Of a DNA stretch of 33,229 nt, positions 1-10,899 are shown in pieces (within the stretch, counting starts at the first letter, position 1; each line of letters begins with the position of its first letter). Under the pieces are notes generated by a model. That model saw nothing but the letters and a program-made list of their open reading frames with translations, was not told where the DNA came from and did not search any database. The position numbers and the translations under genes are program-made. The stretch lies in contig NW_003546295.1 in assembly GCF_000090795.2 (NCBI RefSeq), positions 314,825-348,053 on the forward strand, in the 5' to 3' direction. This DNA comes from Amphimedon queenslandica (lineage: Eukaryota > Porifera > Demospongiae > Haplosclerida > Niphatidae).

Positions 1-230
1 ACGGCCCTCGGGCTATATCACATCCTCAGACACAAATCTCAGGTCCTATATTCTGCATATGCGACCTACTAGAACAATATATAATACACATACATTATTG
101 TAGGAAGACGGAATCTCAAGTATTGAAGCATTTTGCCTTGCTGAACAATTCATAATTTGAACATTATACTATTGTAATTTCTATTTCTGCTTTTTGCCCT
201 GAAATATAATTGACTTTTTTGTTGTGAGTA
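1..230. other. No gene seen at left edge
   Basis: AT-rich sequence without a recognisable coding segment on either strand. It is the outer flank of the first minisatellite array and would contain the left boundary of the proposed KDZ element if that boundary lies outside the array. Confidence 0.4.
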
Positions 231-672
231 ATGTCCCAGTAATGTCCCACTTGTCCCATACCATGATCATATTATGCTGTCTGTCCTGTCCCACTGTCCC
301 CTTATACAAGAGGGATGGTCCCAGGAATGACCCACCTGTCCAATACCGTGAGCATATTATGATGTCTGTCCTGTCCCACTGTCCCCTTAGGACAAGAGGG
401 ACGGTGCCAGTAAAGTCCCATCTGTCCCATACCATGAGCATATTATGCTGTCTGTCCTGTCCCACTGTCACCTTAGGACAAGAGGGTCGGACCCAGAAAT
501 GTCCCACCTGTCCCATACCATGATCATGTTATGCTGTCTGTCCTGTCCCACTGTCCCATTAGGACAGAGGGAAGGTCCTAGTAATGACTAACCTTTCCCA
601 TACGATGAGCATATTATGCTGTCTGTCCTGTCCCACTGTCCCCTTAGGACAAAAGGGACAATCCTAGGAGCA
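231..672 (+). repeat. 86-bp minisatellite array, left copy (about 5 units)
   Basis: A block containing GTCTGTCCTGTCCCACTGTC recurs at about 276, 363, 449, 535 and 620, giving a period near 86 bp. Each unit has several GTCCC/GGGAC words, an ATATTATGCTGTCTGTCC segment and a GGGACGGTCCC-like near-palindrome. The array is the reverse complement of the array at 6802-7655. Because 86 is not a multiple of 3, the open frames on both strands inside it are side effects of the repeat. The outer edge starts with GTCCCAGTAATGTCCCA, nearly the same phase as the outer edge of the other array. Confidence 0.95.
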
Positions 673-837
673 TCCCGCATGTAGCATGCCAAGTCATAGT
701 TATTTGTTTATGTCACTCTAGAATACAAGGGATGGAAAACCAATCACCTGTGTAGTCACACTGTGCATATATGTGTTGTGTTGTGTTTCTTGACAAGTGA
801 CAGACAGGCATCATAAAAATTATAAAATACAATATGT

Positions 838-3334
838 TTAACTAAGTTTTTTAAATTTATGACTTAGTAGTCTTTTATTGTGTCTGAAACACAAATACAG
901 AATAAAAAACAAGAATGTATGCTCTGACATGCTCCTTGTCATTTATGAATACTTGATAGCCAAGAAAATGTCTGCTTACAAACTTCTGTATTAATGTATA
1001 ATATTAGTAATAGACCACAACATTTATTGTGTCATCACTAACCTTGCCAAGTTCATCAATGTTATTGGGATCACAGTACCACTTGTCTGTATGCCCTTTC
1101 ATGTGAAACTTATCAACTACAATTGTCAATTGCAATATGAAGTTTGAAGTTGAAGTTATAGAGCTTCTATGAAGTGCATATTTCTTAAGATGACAGCCAT
1201 TGTCATAGATAATATACTCTGCATATATAAATGAGAGTGAATTGTAGAACTATACATGGTAAAATATAAACCTACTTAAATCAGAGGCTAGAAAAACATT
1301 ATCCTGCAAAAGCTGGTGTAGCTGGCCATAAACTTGCCCTTTTGATTCTGACCTGAACAGTTCCGCTACATGTATAAAAATGCCACAAGGTCATATAGCA
1401 GCTAGAATCCCTACATATAATTATCTTTTTCTGTACCACAAGTAGGCTTTTTGACTCTTTCGGCATCATCTTCAACAAAAATTCTCTTACATCCAAAGTG
1501 TTCATGTTAACAGAGCAAAAATTTCTGCTTACCCTTCTGCATCTTTTATAACAAGTCTTTCTATCTTAGCTTTCTTGGCCATTGGCTCTGACAGACATGT
1601 CTTTTGGGAAGGCAACACTAATTTTCTGTCCAGCACGGCTAACAGTGTTAAGCAAAAATTCTTTTTGAATATTGTCTTTATAGTCTTTAATTGCTGATAT
1701 TGGAAGTGTAGATCCTGCAATCCATTTTGTAGCAACACCGGGTTGTCCTAGCAACAATACCAACAAGCAATAAACAATGTATGTATAACTTACAAGTTAC
1801 AACATGATCATTCTCAAGGATTTAATATTGGCAATTGGCAGTTTACTTGTTGAAGAAATTGCCCATACTCTGCCATTTTGTTTGTATCTGAGCATGCTCA
1901 ATGAAACATGTCACAAAAATGGTCAAATGGGAAAGTTTCAAATTATATGTACTTTCAATAGGCAAATTAGCGAAATATTACTCTTGCTCAAATGGTGTGG
2001 TAAACCTCATCCAATATTAATGACAAATGATTGGTAATTTGCTATATACTTCATAATAGTCTTCATTCCATGTTGTTTTTTTTGATAATATTGTCTCAAG
2101 TACAAAATCATTTCTGCTACTTGTTTCATCCTTTTCTGAGAAACTGATTCAGGTGACTCAATCAAAAACAATTTCCATGTACTGGAGTGTGAACACATCC
2201 AGTTTTAATCTTCCTAGGTAAATTTATAAACTCCACAAAGCCTGTGTCTCTAGCCATACAAACATCTCTCTGATTTTTCATATTTCCATCAAAAACCAAA
2301 GCTGCTCTGCATCCAGGATTGTTGCACTTGTGACCTACATGTACATGCATGTAAAGATGTAAAAAAGTCACAGTAGATTACATGAAAATTATGTAATGCA
2401 ATTAACAAAGATAAAGTAGAACAAGTGCAGTAACAAAAGTAAGGCACAAAAAGTTAAATAATAAATTATAGAGTGACAATACGTTTACATGTACATTAAT
2501 TCATTACTGGTTACATAACATATGTTAAGTCATTAAGATATAAAAACCATTTGAAGCCATTCTTACTTGCAAAACTTGTCTGGAAAGAGTCAAAAAATCT
2601 GGGTGTCAATTTTGTTAATGTGAGACGAAAATCTTGATAAATTATTTTTTTTGAATCCAAACTCTCCAATTACATGCAAAGCAGCATATCGAAGGTGTGC
2701 AACTTCTAACCTACGCCTGACTAATTTCAATCTGTCACCTAACTCCCTGTAAACAAAAGCACATACAATACATTACAAAAATTTAATGAAGAAAACATAT
2801 ATATCTCCTTATTACATCATTGCCATTTTGTTCATCTGAGTTTTCATATCCATGGTAACAGTTATAGATATCAGCTTTTTGTTTGTATGACAGTTCTCCT
2901 ATAAGTAACTCGGTGTCATACATAATTAGAAAATTCATTTCAAAAGCTGTCGCTTGTGAGGAAATAAAATATGGCAAAGAACTCCAATTTTCACTGTAAT
3001 GCAAGCGGCCGTAACAATTAGTTGTGTACCCGTAATACTGCAACAGCTTACATCATTTCTTCCCACAATACTTGTGATAGTGCTTGGATGGAATGGAACT
3101 AAACTTTAAAGAATAAACATTAAGTTTGCTAGGACGATCGAACCGCAAGTACAATGGTCCACGACATACAACACAGACAGACTGCTGAGGTATTAGAATA
3201 ATTCCTAGTAGCTTTTCTTTCGAATCTGGTAGAGATATTATTTCTGATGTTAGTAAAGTATCATCAACAAATGCTTGTGCATCTAGTAGTTTCAAGTTGT
3301 CCATCAATATTGTTCCAGTTTCAACAGGAGCGGA
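838..3334 (-). pseudogene. KDZ-family transposase relic (CxC5, CxC6-like, chromo-like, KDZ core)
   Basis: Read right to left in fragments. The CxC5-type cluster (3307-2783) has CVVCRGPLYL, HYHKYCGKK, QYYGYTTN, LPYFISSQATAFEM and SYKQKADIYN; both halves share one frame broken by a single TGA at 3053-3055. After an acceptor at 2746 comes a helical exon (DRLKLVRRRLEVAHLRYAAL). The CxC6-like part (2371-2162) has CNNPGCRAALVFDGNMKNQR and KTGCVHTP. A chromo-like piece follows (FVLETILSKKTTW, then GVATKWIAGSTLPISAIKDY near 1740-1660). The KDZ core reads AGILAAI-stop-PCGIFIHVAELF (TGA at 1391-1393), YDNGCHLKKYA, VDKFHMKGHTDKW (near 1100), an intron, then VCKQTFSWLS and MTRSMSEHTFLFFILYLC, ending at TAA 838-840. 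Stops and frame changes make it non-functional as read. The family call is strong. The 5' end is uncertain and may lie slightly upstream of the ATG at about 3307. Confidence 0.88.
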
Positions 3335-3587
3335 TGTTCTGCTTTAGAGAAGGTACAGCAGACTTATAGAAAATCAGGATATTCTTCTGGAAGAAATAGA
3401 GCAGCAAACAAAAATGTACGAATCTCAGATACATTGTTAAAATGGCCTTGTAGTAGATCAATCTTGTGCTTTACATGTGTGTGGGTGTGGCTTCATTTCA
3501 CTATAGCAGATTAGATTTACAGCGCAGTACAGTAAGAGAAGAACACTCAGTCTACCGGTCACCTGAAGATTAATCAGCACTGTCAAA
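3335..3587. promoter_or_regulatory. Divergent intergenic region between KDZ and DUF3987 relics
   Basis: About 250 bp separates the head of the minus-strand KDZ gene from the first plus-strand ATG at 3588. The head-to-head layout implies a shared promoter region if both genes were once active. I see no clear TATA box or other named motif, so this rests on position only. Confidence 0.3.
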
Positions 3588-6108
3588 ATGTCATCACCAT
3601 TTTCAAGCCAAGATCCAAGGCAAAAGTTACAAGAAACTAGAGAGAGACTGAAAAAGTGCTGGGCTGTTGAACTAGACTGGAGTTTGTTTCCCAGTGAAGT
3701 TACTGCTATAAGTCAAGCATGCACTTGTATTAATTATAGCTTGCAATTGATATGCTATAGATTATAATTGTCTGCAAGTATGTAGGAGAAACTATGTTTC
3801 AAAAGGCATATATAGATGCCATTTTGAGCCTCAAACGCGTGTACTGTGCTAGACCATTGCAATGTACAAAAATTCATGCATCAATTTTTGGTTTAGATTC
3901 TACCTTAAATTTATTGCAATTAAAAGTTGCTTTAAGGTAGCTAATTTTAATCAAAGCAAGCTCTGATACTGTAATCAGCCCTATCAGGTGTAAATAATAC
4001 AATAGCTTTCATGGTACCACCAAAACTATTGCATTATCTACACCTCATGAAGGGTTGATGACACTAAGGATCATCCTATATACCATAGATATCTATACGT
4101 ATGTATTATGCTCAATACATGCATATGCATTATACTGTTACAAGTTAATTGCTCATATAGGCTTGCCATAAAGTATCTGAGGCAATTAGTGTATATCTAA
4201 CAGCTGTTTTGGGTAGTTTTCTGACTATCACCAGTTTTGCTTTATCATCCGCAAAAATACAAGTTCCTAAGACAGGGTTGAGTGAGTATGCTATAGTTTG
4301 GCTAATTATATTTATGTTGACTGGAAGTTAAAAATCAACTCTGCATAGCTACATTGTGAGCCTGGTTAGATGTGCTACAGAAGAAATTGGATGTAAAGGT
4401 CAGTTCATGTTATAATATTTTAAAACCACATTCATAAGGTACACTGCTTTTTATAAATAATTTTGCTTCATACTGCAGATGAATGGTTGTTTCAGGATGC
4501 TTCTTTTGAGAAGGTGGGAGAGTTAATGTCACTCAATGGAGGGAGATTACTAGAAATTTATGATGAATTTTCATTATTTCTCTCTAAACTCAACCTTTTT
4601 AAAGGGAAATGCCTGTCCAACTCACATGAAATGAACCAGTTTTATGAGTTATATAATGGCAATAGTTGGACTCGCTCCACAGGTAGCTTTTATGATAAAT
4701 ATATTTTCTCTTCAGCTTCTCCTTCATTTACACTTTCCCTTTTAAGTCTACTATCTCTGCTGTACTATTATTTCTATTATTATTACTTATATTAATAAGA
4801 TTAATGAGCTTTACTTTAGTTACAGGAGAGGCCAGTTTCTCTATGGATAAATTAATCTTGTTGTTGGTGGGTATAATCAACCAGCTTTTGCCCGTTCCAT
4901 AATTAAAACATAAGGAAATACTGAGAAGGGACTCAGTCAGAGATTTCTGTGGTTATTCCCAAAACCTATTTTTGCCAAGTTTTGTACATTGAAGCCAATT
5001 GATGAAGATGTTACCAGCACTATCGGTAAGATTATTAATTTCCCCTCTTTTTATATTATTTTCAAAATAGTAAAAATGATAGTTTCTGTCTGGAAAAAGA
5101 AATCAGATACACGACATGAATGGATATTTAACTTTCCTGACAAACTGACTCTATTTGAAGAGAAGTATGATGCATTGCAGGATCAACTAGAAACTATTGC
5201 AGGTTTAGATGATCTACTAACTGGTAAATTCAAAGCAAAAATTTGGGTTTTTTTTAATATAGCTTAAATCCATGAATACAGCAATTATTTAAAGCTACAA
5301 ATTTTTGTCAGTCAAAAATACATTGTCAAAATTATTTATGTTGAAACTAATGTCAGGAATAATATTTTTTTCATTTTGACTATAAAATGTGAAAGCACAT
5401 AAATATATTTTGTATGAAAACAATGACACAATTGATAAAATATTTGACTAATAAAAATTTGGAGCTATACTGTAGCCTAAAATATATTAATTTTTAATTT
5501 CATTATGATACTGATAGAGGTAAATGTATTTCAGCATATGATTAGTGAGATACTATAAAATACAATTTATAGTGCTAGTTTTATTTATATTGGCATGTGA
5601 TTTAATTTAATGAACATCAATTTTGATAGCAATGTTGAGCCAGTAACTGGCATAAGTATTAAGAGCCTCAGCATCACTCTATGTCCTCTTTCAATATGTT
5701 TCATGTGAACAATCACAAGAACCTCTACCTGAAATCATTACTGATAAAGCTGTGAAAGCATCAATGAATTCTGTTGAAGTTTGCTGTCAGCAAACAGCTT
5801 TCATAGCTGGTAGAGGTAGATTAGAAGAGGAAATAGCTTTTATCAGTTATATTCAGGTATCAATCTAAACAAAAATGCATGATACTATGTCTTTATAATT
5901 TTAGAGAATTGTCATACAGACACTGCTGTTATCAAAACACCTATTTTTGTTGAAACATTCTGTCTCAATTTACCTAGAAAAGAGTTACACTTGCCCAGCA
6001 TTCTTCAAGCGAAAAAGTTTCGTAACATGGGAAACAAAGATGGCACTTTAGCTGCATTTAAAGAGTTAGAAAAAATTGGCTTAGGTACTCTGACAGGCAG
6101 CAATCCTG
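3588..6108 (+). pseudogene. DUF3987 helicase/primase-like protein relic, multi-exon
   Basis: A first exon from ATG 3588 reads SSQDPRQKLQETRERLKKCW. Near 4170-4398 YLTAVLGSFLTITSFAL leads to a Walker A region reading LTGS-stop-KST (TAA at 4329-4331). Intron 4399-4478 splits the Asp codon of GCKDEWLFQDASFEKVGEL. Next come LNGGRLLEIYDEFS and ELYNGNSWTRS, intron 4683-4825, then STGEASFSMDK, a one-base frameshift, NQPAFARSI, a TAA at 4911-4913, EKGLSQRFLWLFPKPIF, and intron 5026-5070 (45 nt) that restores TSTIVKMIVSVWKKK. Later pieces are EIITDKAVKASMNSVEVCC with AFIAGRGRLEEEI (about 5660-5860) and LHLPSILQAKKFRNMGNKDG (about 5965-6108). DUF3987 proteins are P-loop ATPases best known from bacteria and phages. 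At least two stops and one frameshift mark this copy as dead. Its job in the element is unknown. Confidence 0.82.
5026..5070 (+). other. 45-nt minimal intron in the DUF3987 relic
   Basis: GTAAG at 5026 and CAAAATAG ending at 5070. Removal joins TSTI to VKMIVSVWKKK in frame, while reading through gives an unlikely segment. Introns of 46 and 50 nt in the DUF6589 relic show that such tiny introns are normal in this genome. Confidence 0.75.
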
Positions 6109-6212
6109 TAAGCTTTAAAGAAATATTAATATTATTGTACTTATGTCTATTAAAGCACTATATTTTTACAAAAAAGTTGATTCCAGAACACAAGGAGGAA
6201 AGAACTACATTT

Positions 6213-6448
6213 GTGACCATAATAGACAAAGGTACCTAATGGCGGGTAGTGAAGTTTGTCTTTATAGCCAAAAATATCCAACTTCCTGAGCGCCATTTAA
6301 CATAAAATTACTCCACAGGATGCAAAAACTTACTATGTTACTTTTAGAAACAGTGGTTGTCCAACAGAGCACTCACAGGTTTATATTTTTCATTATAATG
6401 ATAAATTTTAAAATCCGCCATAAGGTACCTTTTGTCAATTATGGTCAC
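6213..6448 (+). mobile_element. 236-bp MITE, copy 1
   Basis: Terminal inverted repeats of about 34 bp. The left end is GTGACCATAATAGACAAAGG and the right end is its near reverse complement, both with an AAGGTACCTT-type palindrome next to GGCGG/CCGCC. The body has no coding capacity. The flanks CATT and ATTT are an imperfect match to the 4-bp target duplication seen in the other copies. It lies just beyond the last DUF3987 exon, inside the KDZ unit, so it inserted after that unit. Confidence 0.9.
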
Positions 6449-6449
6449 A

Positions 6450-6801
6450 TTTGTTGCAACTCTAATGAAATTCAAAATGTCACTTAAAGACTACATGGGT
6501 GCTCTTGACAAACCTCCAATCAAAATGTGAGTTAACAAATGAAAATAAAATTGTTATTTACACAATGTACATTACTTTAAGGGTCTGAAAAAAGGACTTG
6601 CTGGACAAGAGGGTGACTGTGATAAAAAAAGCAAAATTTCCAAAAGAGATTGAGTTTATAATTATGATTTAGTATAACTTTATCTTATACATGTAACATC
6701 TCTGTAATGCCATATCCTTTTTTTTAAGTGGCAGAGACACGTGAAACAATGTACAGAATATGTCTGTTACTCAAAAGGACTGTCCATCTTGTTGAAATTT
6801 C
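6450..6801. other. No gene seen between MITE and right array
   Basis: No recognisable coding segment. The stretch TTTGTTGCAACTCTAATG directly after the MITE shows nothing diagnostic. Confidence 0.35.
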
Positions 6802-7655
6802 CATAAGGGGACAGTGGGACAGGAGAGACAGCATAATATGATTGTGGTATGGGACAGGTGGGACATTACTGGGACCGTCCCTTTTGTCCTAAGGGCACAG
6901 TGGGACAGGACAGAATAATATGATCATAATATGGGACAGGTTGGACATTACTGGGACCGTCCCTTTTGTCCTAAGGGGACAGTGGGACAGGACAGACAGA
7001 ATAATATAATCATTGTATGGGACAAGTCGGACATTCCTGGGACCGTCCCTCTTGTCCTAAGGGGTCAGTGGGATAGGACAGACAGCACAATATGCTCATG
7101 GTATATGGGACAGGTGGGACAATACTGGGACAGTCCCTCTTGTCCTAAGGGGACAGTGGGACAGGACAGACAGCATAATATGATCATGGTATGGGACAGG
7201 TGGGACATTACTGGGACTGTCCTTCTTGTCTTAAGGCGACAAGACAGACAGCATAAGACACTCATGGTATGGGACAGGTGGGACATTACTGGGACTGTCC
7301 CTCTTGTCCTTAGGGGACAGTGGGACAGGACAGACAGCATAATATGCTCATAATATGAGACAGGGGACATTCATGGTACTGTCCCTCTTGTCCTAAGTGG
7401 TCCTAGGACAGACAGCATAATATGCTTATGGTATATGGGACAGGTGGGACGATACTGGGACCATCCCTCTTGTCCAAGGGGACAGTAGAACAGGACAGAC
7501 AGCATAATAGGCTCATGGTACGGGACAGGTAGGACATTCCTGGGACTGTCCCTCTTGTCCTAAGGGGACAGTGGAATAGGACAGACAGCATATGCTCATG
7601 GTATATGGGAAAGGTGGGACATTCCTGGGACAGTCCCTTTTGTGGACAATGGGAC
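6802..7655 (-). repeat. 86-bp minisatellite array, right copy (about 10 units)
   Basis: Units start with GGGGACAGTGGGACAGGACA at about 6807, 6977, 7150, 7313 and other positions, with variants at 6895, 7061, 7230, 7400, 7480 and 7565. Within each unit are GACAGCATAATATG, ATGGTATGGGACAGGTGGGA, and GGGACCGTCCC followed by TTGTCCTAAGG. This is the same repeat as 231-672 but inverted. Some units are shortened (near 7230 and 7400). Long open frames on both strands here arise from the repeat and are not genes. Confidence 0.95.
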
Positions 7656-7749
7656 TGAAGGTTACAAGGGGATGGAGGATATGCATCCTCAGAATCCTTA
7701 TGGTACAGGACAATGAGATTCCTGAGGACTGTTGCCAGTAAACCTGGAC

Positions 7750-8165
7750 ATGTATGAATATTGATACATTTGTAATATATGTACTTTTACTTCCAACAGT
7801 TATGCTTAGATGGTTTGTTGAATGGCATGTTGTTACTCCTGCTATGACAACTGATAGTTTGATTGAAGAGTCAGAGGTTGAAGTGTGCCCGGAGAAAGTA
7901 CCAATAAAATGCTTAGATGAGAATGTCTGCATCAATAACATTCAGAAGTTTTTACTTATGATGCCTGGAGCTTGGTGAATGATGTTTCTGGTACTCTACA
8001 GGCTAAAGGTACATGGGTATGTACTACTTGTTCACCCGATCTTCATTCTTATGAAAGTATTTGTTGTGACAGTTGCCTGGACTGGCTCCATTTGAAGTGT
8101 ACAGGTTTGTGTCTCCATGTCCAAAGTCAAAGTACTGGCATTGCAGATCTTGTCATGTGTGAGGA
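7750..8165 (+). pseudogene. PHD-finger protein relic (C-terminal end)
   Basis: Read across frames: KVPIKCLDENVCINNIQKF, then FTYDAWSLVNDVSGTLQAKG, then WVCTTC, ESICCDSCLDWLHLKCTGL and, after a small frameshift near 8107, PKSKYWHCRSCH. The spacing C-x2-C, C-x2-C, H, C, C-x2-C fits a C4HC3 PHD finger. Such C-terminal PHD fingers are common on multicopy transposon-like genes in sponges, so a mobile origin is likely. Only the end of the protein is present; the right minisatellite array lies directly upstream. Confidence 0.75.
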
Positions 8166-8219
8166 TATTGTATTAGCTACTCAGTCATGTCATTGTATGA
8201 TTTATAAAAGTACTTAACA

Positions 8220-9674
8220 ATATTTTTTTTTAAATAATTTAAAAGTTATATATGAAGTGACACAGTGAATGGGTTGCACCAGGCTATAACTAGATTCATT
8301 GTAATTGTTTGCTACACGAATCGATTGCCTCCAGAGTCATCAGTGAGCTCAAAAACCTTGGGTCATTGTCCTGACAATACCTAACAAAAAAAATGAAGTC
8401 CTTTAAACTGAAAGTTAACTTTAAAAGATGAAAAATTATGCCCTACTGTTACTCATATGAGTAGTAACACATGCCTTTACGCATGCGCAGTTCTTGGTTC
8501 CGTAAAAATAGCCATTCCTTTGTCGTTTACGGTTCCGTACAAATAGTCACTGCCTTAAAAATTAGAGTAGGTACATAATGAATGTACTATATTTTATCAC
8601 TCAAAAAGATGATGCATGGAGATTATATCAAGTGTCATCAAAAGTGCACTTCTTCAGCTGAGACACTATTAAACCATGAAATATATATAATACATTACAA
8701 TTAATCAGTTTCTCTCACCTGGAACTACTACAACTGGTTGGTGGCGGTGGTGTTCCTAGTTGATCAAAATCAGAGTTATTAGTACAAAACCAACAAGTGC
8801 AATTTCACTTAGGTTTTCTTTATTAGTAGCTTCATTATTGCATGGATTATTTCAAGCAAACTTGATTGTCTTAAAATGAAAAGTGAGCAGGTGAGACTTA
8901 ATTTTGTGGCACTAAAAAGTATATAATTACATTACCCTGTTGGTTCTGCTCATGATTACAAGAGTCAATTTATTCAGTCTATAGAACCTAAGTATCTATG
9001 ATAGAACTTAAAAGAGTGAGAATTTGTGGTTGTGTGGAGTGGTGGAGAATACAGACAGCACTCACAGCAGCTATGGTCACAGTAATACACGTTACTGTAC
9101 AATTTTCTAATTAAAAGCCCATCATAGATATGTCTTCAAGAGATTTCTTTATACAGTCATAGGTATGCAAATTATAACAATAACCAATTGTTACACATCT
9201 TCAGGATTTTTGTTAAGGCAATGCAAACACTGAAGCACTATAAATTATATGATAAACATTGTGTGTTGTAAGGGTACCTATCTTAAAATTAATAAAGTCT
9301 ACAGTCTCACTTGTGAAACTAAGTTCATAATAAACTCGACATCTATGCACAAATGCCGCCAGTAGGACTTTGCAGGAATGTTCAGTGCTTAGTTGAAGTG
9401 AAAGTTCAACCTTAACAAGAGAGAATGCATGCTACTGTTCTAGCAGCACAGCCTGCAAAAGTGTATCATAAGTGACACCACATCTATAAAGCAGTAGGCT
9501 ACAAAAATGAAGGGGCCTACCTTGCACGCTAGTGAGATCAAGAACGAAGGTAGGTAGGAATGGGTGTGACTGAAAGGCGTGGTGAGGAGGCTGAGATGCA
9601 TGTTTGGTCACTGACAGTCTGAGACACCAGGTACTAGATGAATGCAGGACATTTAACTGGGGCGAGCCTCATAT
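8220..9674. other. No gene seen
   Basis: AT-rich, with no recognised coding segment. A short imperfect direct repeat (GGTTCCGTAAAAATAGCCAT near 8498 and GGTTCCGTACAAATAGTCAC near 8530) is the only local structure noted. Confidence 0.4.
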
Positions 9675-9911
9675 GTGACCATAATTGACAAAAGGTACCT
9701 TATGGCGGGTAGTGAAATTTGTGATTCTAGCCTAAGAAATCCAACTTCCTGAGCCCCATTTATCATAAAATTACTCCACAGCATGCAAAAAGTTACCATG
9801 AAACTTTTAGAAACAATGATTGTCTAACAAAGCACTCACAGGTTGATATTTTCCATTATAACGATCAATTTTAAAATCCGCCATGAGGGCCCTTTTGTCA
9901 ATTATGGTCAC
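9675..9911 (+). mobile_element. 237-bp MITE, copy 2
   Basis: The left end is GTGACCATAATTGACAAAAG and the right end its reverse complement, with inverted ends of about 34 bp. It is flanked on both sides by ATAT, a perfect 4-bp duplication. The right end carries GGGCCC in place of the GGTACC palindrome, a variant shared with the outer MITE at 15291-15766 in opposite orientation, so those two belong to one subgroup. Confidence 0.92.
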
Positions 9912-10899
9912 ATATGCATGGTATTTATGATTTTATACAATGAAAAGTGAATCATCAGTGACTTATTATGTCAGAAGAATTTGTTAATAGTGTTGCTGTT
10001 TTTGGTGCCATACCAAGCAAGACTTGTGCATGATTCTGTAGGCTACCATTCAGTGGGTCGCTGCACGTACATGTAGTTCTATTCAGTCAATGATAATGAT
10101 AACAAACAAGAAGAAACATTTTATCTCTCCTTTTTCAAGTTTCTTGCTGCTGCAGAAGTGTCTGGACAACAGATAGTCCTCTGCTTGTTGCAAGTAAGCT
10201 CAAGACTTGCTTCCATGTCATAGCCTTCGCAAAACACCATTTTATTTCATTGCAACTACTCCCTAATCAATGAAACAGTAAAAATTAAGCTACCGCATTA
10301 GACCATTGATATTTGAATAGATAGTAGCACACACACACATGAGCATGAGCAGGTAAGTGTGAAAGGAGAAAGGTGTGACTGAACTGATCATCGAAGGTGA
10401 CTGTAGGACTTTTGGAATTAGGAATAAAAAGCTCCAAATGTAACACTTTATTCTCAATTTAATGGAGACTAGATTTCATGTTATCCATCACTAGATTCAC
10501 CACATGCATTAATTAGGTTGGAGCTAATAATGATTCATATTTCTAATGCAGGAATCTAGATGTACACTATTAATCAATGATAGGCTTTATTATGTAAATA
10601 AATAATGATTATTACAATATTAGCAAAATGAATTTCATAGTATATATAGCTACTAATAAAATTAGGGAGGAGTTTAGGTGACCCATGATAGCTTTTTCAA
10701 AAAAAAGTTCGTTTTTAAGAAAGGTTTAAAAATTTATTGTCGGGTTGACTAATTGTACAAATAGTCATTATTTCAAAAATTTTTGGAGGGCATATAATTG
10801 CCCTTTTGGTTCTTTAAACTCTCAAATGTATTTTGATTGTGGCGAGGGCATGTGCTATATAGCACTCGTTGAAGCAGGGGTGGTACATATCATTAATAT
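9912..10899. other. No gene seen
   Basis: No recognisable coding sequence. A short (AC)n tract lies near 10328-10340. The last ~250 bp run into the retrotransposon tail without a clear boundary. Confidence 0.35.

Larger units (their letters stand above)
231..7655. mobile_element. Candidate composite KDZ-class DNA transposon with inverted minisatellite ends
   Basis: Seen directly: two inverted arrays of one minisatellite bracket a divergent pair of relic genes, a KDZ-type transposase reading left and a DUF3987 protein reading right, with a 236-bp MITE near the right end. Known: KDZ (Kyakuja-Dileera-Zisupton) transposases mobilise large DNA transposons in fungi and animals. Inferred: the arrays act as, or derive from, inverted terminal or subterminal repeats, and both genes travelled together. 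I could not define a target-site duplication, so the exact ends are uncertain. The alternative is chance neighbourhood of two relics with a dispersed satellite. Confidence 0.5.

Noticed and set aside
181..523. Overlapping open frames on both strands (99 and 111 codons)
   Set aside because: They lie in the 86-bp tandem repeat, whose length is not a multiple of 3; they are repeat artefacts.
6931..7591. Open frames of 62-142 codons on both strands in the right array
   Set aside because: Same repeat artefact; the amino-acid pattern simply cycles with the minisatellite, and one frame only runs out of the array by chance.
6802..7655. Possible CRISPR array
   Set aside because: The units are contiguous, with no unique spacers, and the context is eukaryotic.
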